The notes under the pieces were generated by a model. The model was not told the origin of the DNA, made no database searches, and worked only from the letters and a program-made list of their open reading frames with translations. This document shows positions 1 to 7,398 of a stretch of 64,000 bases of DNA, one piece after another; the first letter of the stretch is position 1, and every line of letters starts with the position of its first letter. The translations under genes were made by a program, and so were the position numbers. Origin of the DNA: Tissierella praeacuta DSM 18095 (GTDB lineage: Bacteria > Bacillota > Clostridia > Tissierellales > Tissierellaceae); assembly GCF_900128955.1 (NCBI RefSeq), contig NZ_FQTY01000002.1:310001-374000 (forward strand), in the 5' to 3' direction.

Positions 1-225
1 TTAGGTGATAAGCCAAATAAGAATATTTATAGACATGCAATATATGCAACTTTAATAGTTAGTACATTAGAGATATTAAATAGGTTTCAAATATGGACAT
101 ATTTTACTCAGGTGGTAGAATACTTGCCTTTAGCCTCATGGGGTTTGGCATGGTTAGTCCCAGCAACACTAGGTGCTATTCTAGGAATGTTAGTACCTAA
201 TAAATCAGATATTCAAATAAATTAA
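1..225 (+). CDS. C-terminus of a BrnQ-type branched-chain amino acid carrier (partial)
   Basis: An open frame enters from the left edge and ends at TAA 223-225, giving 74 residues. It carries a hydrophobic stretch, then LPLASWGLAWLVPATLG followed by a hydrophobic tail. This resembles the last membrane helices of LIV-II family (BrnQ) Na+ or H+ coupled leucine/isoleucine/valine carriers, whose C-terminus has a similar LGWLVPA turn. Only about a sixth of such a protein (usually about 430 residues) is visible, so the family call rests on one short motif and could be another multi-pass carrier. The frame is followed at once by a strong bidirectional terminator, so it is the last gene of its transcript. 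Confidence 0.6.
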   Translation, partial: LGDKPNKNIYRHAIYATLIVSTLEILNRFQIWTYFTQVVEYLPLASWGLAWLVPATLGAILGMLVPNKSDIQIN

Positions 226-228
226 TAA

Positions 229-262
229 AAAGGGTTATCTTAATCTAAAGATAACCCTTTTT
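229..262. terminator. Bidirectional Rho-independent terminator
   Basis: Inverted repeat AGGGTTATCT (231-240) and AGATAACCCT (249-258) with an 8-nt loop, A-rich on the left and T-rich on the right. It serves the carrier gene on the plus strand and bioY on the minus strand. The bioY stop codon (240-242) lies in the stem. Confidence 0.9.
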
Positions 263-803
263 TATTAAGTATTGGTAAAGCTTTTATGGCTATAATTGAG
301 GATATTATAAATTTTATAAAATCTCCAGGCAGAAAAATTATACATCCAATTTTTATAATAGTTTGAAAGGATAATCCCTTTCCCATTACCATGTTTAATA
401 TATAGTACATATAAGGTAGCCCAAATAAATATATTACTATGCTACCAACTAAAGATGCAATCCAGATTTTCTTTTGGGACAATTCATTTCCATGATGTGA
501 AATTTTGCCCACAATATAAGCTGCAAAGATAAAACCAATAATAAATCCGAAGCTAGGTTTCATTACAGTTTGGAAACCGCCACTAAAACCTGCGAATATT
601 GGTATGCCCACTAATCCTAGAATTGTATATACTATTTGAGATAAAGCACCTAACTTAGGACCTAAAATAAGACCAGATAAAATAACAAATAAAGTTTGTA
701 AAGTAATAGGTACTTCGCCTAAGGGAATACTGATAAAAGCCCCCATGGCAGTAAGTCCTGTAAACATTGCCGCTAAAGTCATTTCTTTTGTAGATATTTT
801 CAT
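240..803 (-). CDS. bioY: BioY, biotin-specific S component of an ECF transporter
   Basis: The 187-residue membrane protein has about six hydrophobic segments and the BioY signature: IPLGEVPITLQTLFV near residue 28, GPKLGALSQIVYTILGLVGIP near 48-68, the glycine-rich FAGFSGG, then a PSFGFIIGF helix. BioY is the substrate-binding membrane subunit that captures biotin and works with the shared EcfT/EcfA1/EcfA2 energizing module, which is not encoded here. A good AGGAGG lies 6-7 nt before the ATG at 803. The gene is monocistronic and sits behind a TTGACA promoter and an inverted repeat of the BirA operator type, so repression by biotin-loaded BirA is expected. Length is normal for the family. Confidence 0.93.
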   Translation of the reverse strand: MKISTKEMTLAAMFTGLTAMGAFISIPLGEVPITLQTLFVILSGLILGPKLGALSQIVYTILGLVGIPIFAGFSGGFQTVMKPSFGFIIGFIFAAYIVGKISHHGNELSQKKIWIASLVGSIVIYLFGLPYMYYILNMVMGKGLSFQTIIKIGCIIFLPGDFIKFIISSIIAIKALPILNKKGLSLD

Positions 804-815
804 TTTTACCTCCTT

Positions 816-849
816 ATTGTAAACTTAGACTATTTAAAAGGTTTACAAT
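816..849 (-). promoter_or_regulatory. BirA-type biotin operator upstream of bioY
   Basis: Perfect inverted repeat ATTGTAAAC (816-824) and GTTTACAAT (841-849) separated by 16 nt. Gram-positive BirA operators have TTGTWAAC-type half sites with about 14-16 nt between them. The element lies between the bioY promoter and its ribosome site, a position suited to repression. Confidence 0.8.
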
Positions 850-852
850 AGT

Positions 853-881
853 ATAATAGATGAATTTCTTGAAAATGTCAA
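853..881 (-). promoter_or_regulatory. SigA-type promoter for bioY
   Basis: On the minus strand TTGACA (881-876), a 17-nt spacer and TATTAT (858-853). It is immediately upstream of the inverted repeat at 816-849. Confidence 0.7.
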
Positions 882-892
882 CTAAAAATTTA

Positions 893-921
893 TTGACAAA
901 GAAATATTATAGGTATATACT
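893..921 (+). promoter_or_regulatory. SigA-type promoter of the ytrA-ABC operon
   Basis: TTGACA (893-898), a 17-nt spacer and TATACT (916-921), a near-consensus promoter. Its -10 box lies inside the left arm of the long palindrome at 913-949, so a regulator bound there would block RNA polymerase. Confidence 0.8.
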
Positions 922-949
922 GTATATATAATCTATATACAGTATATAC
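913..949. promoter_or_regulatory. GntR/YtrA-type operator, 16-bp perfect palindrome arms
   Basis: GTATATACTGTATATA (913-928) and its exact complement TATATACAGTATATAC (934-949) flank a 5-nt centre. It overlaps the -10 box of the promoter and is 30 nt before the YtrA-type regulator gene. The arrangement is the usual one for autorepression by a YtrA-type GntR dimer. Confidence 0.8.
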
Positions 950-978
950 AAAAGTAACAGTTGTAAAGGAGGGGGATT

Positions 979-1353
979 ATGAGAATAATAATATCTAACT
1001 CTTCTAATGAATCTATATATGAACAAATATCCAATCAGATAAAAGGCATGATAATAAAGGGAGAATTGGAAGAAGGAGAAGCTTTACCGTCCATAAGAGG
1101 CCTTGCAAAAGATCTTCAAATATCTGTTATTACAACTAAAAGAGCATATGAGGAATTGGAAAAAGAAGGATTTATAGAAACTATGCAAGGCAAAGGTTCA
1201 TTTGTAGCTATGCAAAATAAAGAATTACTGAAGGAAAAAAAGTTGAAAATTATAGAACAAAAGTTAGCAGAAGTAGTACAAGAATCTAAATTATTAGGAC
1301 TTAGATATATAGAGATAGAAGAAATGTTAAGAATTTTATTCGAGGAGGTTTAG
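979..1353 (+). CDS. GntR family transcriptional regulator, YtrA subfamily
   Basis: The protein is 124 residues: an N-terminal winged helix (about 5-75) with IYEQISNQIKGMIIKGEL, EGEALPSIRGLAKDLQIS and TTKRAYEELEKEGFIETMQGKGSFV, then a short helical tail of the YtrA kind, too short for a ligand-binding domain. YtrA-type repressors usually control the ABC transporter genes that follow them and often respond to cell-envelope-active compounds; the signal is not visible here. AGGAGGGGG precedes the ATG. The gene starts an operon of four genes with 2-11 nt gaps (regulator, ATPase, two permeases) and probably represses it through the palindrome at 913-949. Confidence 0.92.
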   Translation: MRIIISNSSNESIYEQISNQIKGMIIKGELEEGEALPSIRGLAKDLQISVITTKRAYEELEKEGFIETMQGKGSFVAMQNKELLKEKKLKIIEQKLAEVVQESKLLGLRYIEIEEMLRILFEEV

Positions 1354-1355
1354 CT

Positions 1356-2201
1356 ATGTTAGAAATTAAAAACTTATCTAAAGATTTTAAGAAGTTCAAG
1401 CTTAATAATATATCATTTAAACTAGAACCAGGATATATTATGGGATTTATTGGGCCAAATGGTTCCGGTAAGAGTACAACTATAAAGCTTATAATGAATT
1501 TATTAAAAAAGGATTCGGGTGAAATAAAAGTATTTGGTAAGGATCATATACAATTTGAAAAGGAGATTAAAAATAAAATAGGATTTGTATATGATGAGTT
1601 TTATTTTTATGAAGATTTAACTATAAAGCAGATGAAGAATATAATAAGACCTTTTTATAAAGAATGGGATGATAAATTGTTCAATAAATATATGGAGGAT
1701 TTTAAATTAGACCCTAGCCAAAAGATAAAGAGATTATCTAAAGGAATGAAAATGAAGTTTTCCTTGGCAGTGGCTTTATCCCATAATGCGGATTTGATAA
1801 TAATGGATGAACCTACGTCAGGACTTGATCCAGTATTTAGAAGGGAGATTTTAGACATATTATACAATGTAATCCAAGATGAGAAGAAATCCATATTTTT
1901 TTCTACTCACATAACTACAGATTTAGAAAAGATTGCAGATTATATTACATTTATAAATAATGGAACAATAGTATTCTCTAGGGGTAAGGATGAAATTTTA
2001 GAATCTTATGGGATAGTAAAAGGTGGAAATAATTTGTTAGATAAGGACATAAGGAAAGAGTTTATAGGGCTTAGGGAAACGAAGGTTGGATTTGAAGGAT
2101 TAGTAGATAATCCACAAAAATTAAAGAGATTATTTGGCAGTGAGGTAATAATAGAAAGACCAACACTTGAAGATATAATGGTTTATAGTGTTAGGGGGTA
2201 G
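1356..2201 (+). CDS. ABC transporter ATP-binding protein
   Basis: The protein has 281 residues and a complete nucleotide-binding domain: Walker A GPNGSGKST near residue 33, signature LSKGMKMK near 129, Walker B LIIMDEPTSGLDP near 148-160 and the switch histidine in STHIT near 184. The C-terminal 80 residues resemble the accessory tail of YtrB/CcmA-like ATPases that pair with ABC-2-type permeases. It starts 2 nt after the regulator stop and its end overlaps no gene; the first permease follows with a 4-nt gap. It likely powers the two permeases downstream. The substrate cannot be read from sequence; drug or peptide export is usual for YtrA-linked systems. Confidence 0.92.
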   Translation: MLEIKNLSKDFKKFKLNNISFKLEPGYIMGFIGPNGSGKSTTIKLIMNLLKKDSGEIKVFGKDHIQFEKEIKNKIGFVYDEFYFYEDLTIKQMKNIIRPFYKEWDDKLFNKYMEDFKLDPSQKIKRLSKGMKMKFSLAVALSHNADLIIMDEPTSGLDPVFRREILDILYNVIQDEKKSIFFSTHITTDLEKIADYITFINNGTIVFSRGKDEILESYGIVKGGNNLLDKDIRKEFIGLRETKVGFEGLVDNPQKLKRLFGSEVIIERPTLEDIMVYSVRG

Positions 2202-2205
2202 GGAT

Positions 2206-2832
2206 ATGTTAAATTTAATAAGGAAGGATTTACTATTGAATTTTTCAAGCAAACAAAGTGTGATTTTTTTAATATTATTTTTTCCTTTTATGTTATTGGT
2301 TTTAGAAACAAATAGTACCAATATATATTCTTTAATGATACTAAGTTATGGTTATGTATTGAATAATATGCCTTTTAAATATGAAGTAATAAATAAGACT
2401 CATATGCTAATACAGTCCTTACCAATTAAAAAAAGGGATGTAGTATTAAGCAAGTATATATCCATGTTTATAAATTATTTTTTAGGGGTTATTTTAGTTG
2501 GAATATATTTTGGAATTATTAGTGTTTTTAGAATTAAAATAGGTGAGAGTTTAAGCATTTCTTTAATATGGCAAACATTAATTATATTTATTTTTATCAC
2601 CTCAATATCTTTGCCTGCTTATTTTAGGTTGCCACCAAGACTAGGGAATATCGTAAATGTAATGATATATATAATTATTATAAATATTTTTGTCATAGGT
2701 TCCAGTGATAATATTGATATACTTACAGCATTAAATGGTCAGAGATTTAATCTGCCAATCATAACAGCTATAGTATATTTGATATCAATGTTAATATCTA
2801 TAGTCTTATATGAAACAAAGGATTTGGCATAG
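2206..2832 (+). CDS. ABC-2 type permease, first subunit
   Basis: A 208-residue membrane protein starting MLNLIRKDLLLNFSSKQ, a typical ABC-2 permease N-terminus with a short amphipathic segment, followed by about six hydrophobic segments. LIQSLPIKKRDVVLSKYIS (near residue 67) is the conserved cytoplasmic SLPI..R..VV..KY element of this family. A longer frame opens at 2188, but AGGGGGTAGGG before the ATG at 2206 and the family N-terminus favour 2206. It is homologous in layout to the next gene, so the two probably form a heterodimeric channel with the ATPase upstream. Confidence 0.85.
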   Translation: MLNLIRKDLLLNFSSKQSVIFLILFFPFMLLVLETNSTNIYSLMILSYGYVLNNMPFKYEVINKTHMLIQSLPIKKRDVVLSKYISMFINYFLGVILVGIYFGIISVFRIKIGESLSISLIWQTLIIFIFITSISLPAYFRLPPRLGNIVNVMIYIIIINIFVIGSSDNIDILTALNGQRFNLPIITAIVYLISMLISIVLYETKDLA

Positions 2833-2843
2833 GAGGGATATAA

Positions 2844-3506
2844 ATGAAACATCTTATAATGAAGGATATACGGTTACTTAGGATAATAAATTTAATTATA
2901 TTTTGGATATCATTGATTTTTGGCTGTGTTGGAGTATCGACTGAAAATATATATAAGTCTAAGCTTATATATGGATTTTCCATTTTTATAATGATATATA
3001 TAGTTTCAATATTTTCTACTCAGCATGAGTTAAAGGCTAAATCAGACATGATGCTGAATTCTTTTCCAGTTAATAGATACGATATAGTGAGAGCAAAGTA
3101 TATATCAATGGGGATTTATATATTTGCTATATCTGGGATTGTTTTCATATCATCCAATTTATTTAAAATCATGATGAATGGTGAAATTATAGGTAGTCCT
3201 GCTACCATATTTGATGTATTATTTATAATTGGATTTTCTTTAATGTTTTTCTCAATATATTTACCATTTCAATATTATAGTATAGGAAAGGCACAGGCAT
3301 TTAGTCAAATATTTTATATATTTTTGATTATTTTACCAAATATAATAGGCAGATTTGGCAGTAAGATTGAAACTGCAAATATATTTAAAAATATAATAGT
3401 AATGGATTTTGGAATGTTTATATTTATGTTTGCCGTTGTTGGGATAATACTGTACCTAATATCATTGGAAGTTTCGAAAAAAATATATAGTATGAAAGAA
3501 TTCTAG
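2844..3506 (+). CDS. ABC-2 type permease, second subunit
   Basis: A 220-residue membrane protein beginning MKHLIMKDIRLLRIINLI, with about six hydrophobic segments. MLNSFPVNRYDIVRAKYISM near residue 70 is the same conserved cytoplasmic motif as in the preceding permease. AGGAGGGAT precedes the ATG, 11 nt after the previous stop. It is the last gene of the operon and is followed by a terminator. The pair looks like an ancient duplication within one exporter. Confidence 0.85.
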   Translation: MKHLIMKDIRLLRIINLIIFWISLIFGCVGVSTENIYKSKLIYGFSIFIMIYIVSIFSTQHELKAKSDMMLNSFPVNRYDIVRAKYISMGIYIFAISGIVFISSNLFKIMMNGEIIGSPATIFDVLFIIGFSLMFFSIYLPFQYYSIGKAQAFSQIFYIFLIILPNIIGRFGSKIETANIFKNIIVMDFGMFIFMFAVVGIILYLISLEVSKKIYSMKEF

Positions 3507-3548
3507 AAAAAGGTATTGATGAACATAATAGTTTATCAATACCTTTTA
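3507..3548 (+). terminator. Rho-independent terminator
   Basis: AAAGGTATTGAT (3509-3520) pairs with ATCAATACCTTT (3535-3546), followed by a T/A-rich tail. It closes the ytrA-ABC operon. Confidence 0.85.
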
Positions 3549-3681
3549 TATTACATAAGAACTTGTATAGTTTACTTTTCTATATGAGTATAGTAAACTA
3601 TATATGAATATGCGAATAATTTTAATATTCTAAAATTATCATTATCTTTGTTTAAAATCAATAATTGTAGGGGTGAGAATA

Positions 3682-5244
3682 ATGGGGCATATACAATATT
3701 TTGATTGGGGTAGTATAGAATGGATTTATGAGCCCGATACAAAGAATTCCACTAATATAATGCATATAGGAATTAGTACTATTTTACCAGGAAGAAGACA
3801 AAGGGAGCATATTCACTATGGTGATGAACAATTATTATATGTTTTATCTGGACAAGGGGAGCAACTTATTGGTAAGGAATTAAGTATCAAGAAACCAGGT
3901 TCCTTATTTCATATAGATGCAGGTTCAGTACATGAGGCTATAAATACTGGGGAAGAACCAATAAAAGAGCTGTTAATATCAGTGCCAGTATATTATAACC
4001 AACGTAATCCTCTAAATGATATTTTAAATAGAGAGCAAATATATATAGGAAGTTTTAAAGACACAATAATATTAAATGATAGAATTAAGCATCTATATTA
4101 TGAGGCAATTGATATACTAGCAGTACCTTTATCAATATTTAATAAGGAAAATGAACCAATTATTGTTTCTGATAACTATCCTGAATTTTGTATGAAAAAA
4201 TGTAATGTACATAAGGATATAAGAAACTGTTATCTATATAATATTTATGATGAATATATGCCTCCTCATTATAAAGACCCTTCTGCCTTTGTTTGTCAAT
4301 ATGGATTAAGGGTATTTGTAATGCCAATTATTATTAATCATAGTTTAGTTGGTACTATAAAGGGTGGACATATTAGAATATATGATGAAAATCATGTTGG
4401 TTTGAAAGACGAAACCGATTCAGATTATGAATTATATGGTAAGATGCAAATAGTACATCAGGGCAGAATTATGGCTATTTTACAACATATAAAAACCTTA
4501 AGCAAAAACATATCATATTACTACTTATTAGAGAATACTGAAATAGAGTTAAATAAAAAAGAAGAAATTATTAAAGATATTGCCAAGAATGAACTTCTAT
4601 TGGAAGAAAGTTTACGGTCTACAAAGGAGCAAGTTTTAAGTATTCAGATTAATAACCATTTTCTTTTTAATACTTTAAATGCAATTGCCAGTTTGGCTAT
4701 AAGAGAAGGTAGTATAAAAACTTATGAATCTATAATTAGTTTATCAAAGATTTTTAGATATTCTCTCAAGTCAAGCAATACTATTGTTACATTAAATGAT
4801 GAAATTTTATTTATTATGGATTATTTAGAATTACAAAAATTAAGGTACGGAGAAAGACTTAGTGTAAATATAAATATTTGCGAAGAAGTTAAATTAGCAA
4901 GAATTCCATTTAATTTCATACAACCAATAATCGAAAATTCTTTTGTTCATGGTTTTAGAAACAAAGTGGATAATCTTAATGTTGAAATTAGTTGTACAAA
5001 AAATAAAGATAAGGTAGTTATTCATGTACAAGATAATGGTGCTGGATTGGAAGAAGATGATATTACTAAACTTAACCATAAAATTAAAGGACAATCAGAA
5101 GATTTTATTATTAGTGGTTTAATGATGATATATAGAAAGCTAGAATTGCTTCATCATAATAATTTTGAGTTTAATATTTCAAGTAAGAAGAATGTTGGCA
5201 CTCAGGTAACAATAATAATACCAGCTTTTAAGGAGGAAATATGA
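3682..5244 (+). CDS. Cytoplasmic sensor kinase: cupin + PocR domain + LytS-type histidine kinase
   Basis: About 520 residues with no membrane segment. Residues about 10-95 form a cupin (HIGISTILPGRRQREHIHYG, later GSLFHIDAGSVHEA). Residues about 110-270 form a PocR sensory domain with FCMKKCNVHKDIRNC and VMPIIINHSLVGTIKGG. The kinase follows: a coiled linker, the H box NNHFLFNTLNA with the phospho-accepting histidine near residue 326, and an HATPase with QPIIENSFVHG and DNGAGL. PocR domains bind small organic ligands. The start at 3682 has AGGGGTGA 5 nt upstream; a GTG at 3673 overlaps that site. It overlaps the response-regulator gene by 4 nt (ATGA). Together they probably switch on the operon that starts at 6058, whose ligand is unknown. 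Confidence 0.85.
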   Translation: MGHIQYFDWGSIEWIYEPDTKNSTNIMHIGISTILPGRRQREHIHYGDEQLLYVLSGQGEQLIGKELSIKKPGSLFHIDAGSVHEAINTGEEPIKELLISVPVYYNQRNPLNDILNREQIYIGSFKDTIILNDRIKHLYYEAIDILAVPLSIFNKENEPIIVSDNYPEFCMKKCNVHKDIRNCYLYNIYDEYMPPHYKDPSAFVCQYGLRVFVMPIIINHSLVGTIKGGHIRIYDENHVGLKDETDSDYELYGKMQIVHQGRIMAILQHIKTLSKNISYYYLLENTEIELNKKEEIIKDIAKNELLLEESLRSTKEQVLSIQINNHFLFNTLNAIASLAIREGSIKTYESIISLSKIFRYSLKSSNTIVTLNDEILFIMDYLELQKLRYGERLSVNINICEEVKLARIPFNFIQPIIENSFVHGFRNKVDNLNVEISCTKNKDKVVIHVQDNGAGLEEDDITKLNHKIKGQSEDFIISGLMMIYRKLELLHHNNFEFNISSKKNVGTQVTIIIPAFKEEI

Positions 5245-5933
5245 TTAAGACATTGATTGTTGATGATGAAGCCCTAGCTAGAGATTTATTAAAGATTTTA
5301 ATAAACAAAAACAATATGCCCTTAGAAGTAGTAGGTGAAGCGGGAAATGGAAAAGAAGCCATAGGACAAATATTTGATTTAAAACCAGATTTGGTTTTTT
5401 TGGATATAGAGATGCCAGGCAGTGATGGAATAGAGGTTATGAATTATATAAATAATCACTATACGGAACCAATATCATTTATTGTAGTTACTGCTTTTAG
5501 TTATTTTGAATATGCTCAGTCATCATTAAGATTAGGTGCAAAAGATATATTATTAAAGCCTGTAGAAATTCAGGGATTGAAAGAATCCATTTCTAGAGTT
5601 ATAGGATATAGATTTACTGATAATCCATTATTGAATGATATTCTTCAATATATAAATACTAATTATAGAAATGATATTCAATTAAATCAATGTGCTAAGA
5701 ACTTTCATATCAGTGCAAACCAAATTAATAGATTGTTTAAGAAGTATTTTGATATGACTTTTATAAAGTACCTAAATAAATTTAGAATTGATAAAGCAAT
5801 AGAGTTAATGCATAATAAAGAAGATATTACTATTAAGGAAATAGCCATAGAAGTAGGATTTAATAATCTTAATTATTTTTATAAGACCTTTAAATTAATA
5901 ACAGGAGATACTCCTAAAAAATATAAACAGTAG
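5241..5933 (+). CDS. Response regulator, receiver + AraC-type DNA-binding domain
   Basis: The protein has 230 residues. The receiver (1-120) shows the acidic pair VDDEA, the phospho-acceptor Asp in LVFLDIEMPG and the Lys in LLKPVE. The C-terminal AraC double helix-turn-helix (about 130-230) has ADNPLLNDILQYINTNY-like spacing, IDKAIELMHNK and the hallmark IAIEVGFNNLNYFYKTFKLITGDTPKKYK. It is translationally coupled to the kinase upstream (ATGA overlap) and is its evident partner. A terminator separates it from the SHMT-like operon 125 nt downstream, the closest likely target. Confidence 0.92.
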   Translation: MIKTLIVDDEALARDLLKILINKNNMPLEVVGEAGNGKEAIGQIFDLKPDLVFLDIEMPGSDGIEVMNYINNHYTEPISFIVVTAFSYFEYAQSSLRLGAKDILLKPVEIQGLKESISRVIGYRFTDNPLLNDILQYINTNYRNDIQLNQCAKNFHISANQINRLFKKYFDMTFIKYLNKFRIDKAIELMHNKEDITIKEIAIEVGFNNLNYFYKTFKLITGDTPKKYKQ

Positions 5934-5957
5934 CTTTAAGCTACTGTTTATATTTTT
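5925..5957 (+). terminator. Rho-independent terminator
   Basis: AAACAGTAGCTT (5925-5936) and AAGCTACTGTTT (5938-5949) form a perfect stem followed by a T-rich run; the response-regulator stop lies in the left arm. Confidence 0.85.
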
Positions 5958-6057
5958 ATTGATGATTTAGTTCAATTAAATATTGATTTAGTTAATTTTA
6001 AATTATTTGAATATTTGAAATAATATATTATAACAACTATGTAAAGGGGAGATTAAA

Positions 6058-7308
6058 GTGTTAGATACTTTAAAAGAAACAGATTCCGTATTATTTCAAA
6101 TAGTAAATGAAGAACTAGAACGTCAAAGAACAGGCATTGAAATGATTGCATCTGAAAGTTATGTGCCAACTGAAATTTTAGAATTACAAGGTAGTATATT
6201 GACAAATAAAACTACGGAAGGTTTTCCTGGAAAAAGATACCATGCAGGATGTCAGGTAATAGATAAAATGGAAGTTCTAGGTATAGATAGGGCAAAACAG
6301 CTCTATGGAGCAGGACATGCTAATATACAAGCACACTCAGGATCTCAAGCAAATCAAACTGTTTATGCTGCAATATTAGAGCCAGGTGATACTGTATTAG
6401 GACTAAGACTAGACCAAGGTGGACATTTAACACATGGTAATAAAGTGAACTTTTCAGGAAAAATTTACAATTTTATTGCATACGGGCTTAGCAAAAAAAC
6501 TGAGTTAATTGATTATGATGAAATTGAAAGACTTGCAAAAGAACATAATCCAAAGCTTATAGTTACAGGAGGAAGTGCTTATCCAAGAACTATTGATTTT
6601 AAGAGAATTTCAGAAGTATCAAAATCAGTTGGAGCATATTTTATGGTAGATATGGCACATGTTGCAGGACTTGTGGCAGCTAAGATATATCCTAATCCTA
6701 TGAAATATGCGGATTTTGTCACATCTACCACTACTAAAACCCTATGTGGTGCAAGGGGAGGTTTTATACTATGTAAAGAAGAATATGCTAAAGCAATTGA
6801 TAAGGCAATGTTTCCAGGTTCTCAAGGCTCACCTCATCTTCATACAATGGCGGCAAAAGCATATACATTTAGACGAGCTTCTACAGAAGAATTTGCAAAT
6901 GTAATGAAGCAAGTTGTAAAAAATGCTCAAAAACTAGGAGTGGTATTATCTGAATATGGATTTAGAATTGTATCTGGAGGGACAGATACACATTTACTAT
7001 TAGTTGATTTAAGACCAAAGAATTTAACAGGTAAACAATTAGAAGAAGCACTAGATTATGTAGGTATTACTGTAAATAAAAATATGATACCTTTTGATCC
7101 TGAAAAACCAATGGTAACTAGCGGAGTTAGAATAGGTACTACAGCTATGACAATAAAAGGTATGAAAGAAAAGGATATGGAAGAAATCGGAGAAATAATA
7201 AATGAAGTTGCTAACAACATAGATAATAAGGATATACTGAACCAAATAAAAAAGGATGTATTAGATATAAGTAAAAGATTTTCTTTATATGAAGGATATT
7301 TTGAATAG
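6058..7308 (+). CDS. SHMT-like PLP-dependent enzyme with altered active site
   Basis: The 416-residue protein follows the fold-type I serine hydroxymethyltransferase pattern throughout: EMIASESYVP, PGKRYHAG, SGSQANQTVY, GGHLTHG, VDMAHVAGLVAA and SGVRIGTTAMTIKG. The PLP lysine is K227. The usual H before that lysine (H228 in E. coli GlyA) is T226, and the TLRGPRGG context is TLCGARGG. The usual Tyr of GKRYYGG is H62. These positions affect folate-dependent hydroxymethyl transfer and substrate choice, so this may be an aldolase or transaldolase rather than housekeeping GlyA. It starts at a GTG with AAAGGGGAGA upstream. An M20 amidohydrolase and a membrane pair follow, and a PocR two-component system precedes it, which suggests a catabolic role. 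Confidence 0.85.
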   Translation: MLDTLKETDSVLFQIVNEELERQRTGIEMIASESYVPTEILELQGSILTNKTTEGFPGKRYHAGCQVIDKMEVLGIDRAKQLYGAGHANIQAHSGSQANQTVYAAILEPGDTVLGLRLDQGGHLTHGNKVNFSGKIYNFIAYGLSKKTELIDYDEIERLAKEHNPKLIVTGGSAYPRTIDFKRISEVSKSVGAYFMVDMAHVAGLVAAKIYPNPMKYADFVTSTTTKTLCGARGGFILCKEEYAKAIDKAMFPGSQGSPHLHTMAAKAYTFRRASTEEFANVMKQVVKNAQKLGVVLSEYGFRIVSGGTDTHLLLVDLRPKNLTGKQLEEALDYVGITVNKNMIPFDPEKPMVTSGVRIGTTAMTIKGMKEKDMEEIGEIINEVANNIDNKDILNQIKKDVLDISKRFSLYEGYFE

Positions 7309-7398
7309 ATTAAATATTGACTATAGTGGATATTAAATAAAATTAATTTAAAGGTATATAGATTTTATGAATAGGGTCATTAAATAAGGAGGACTATT

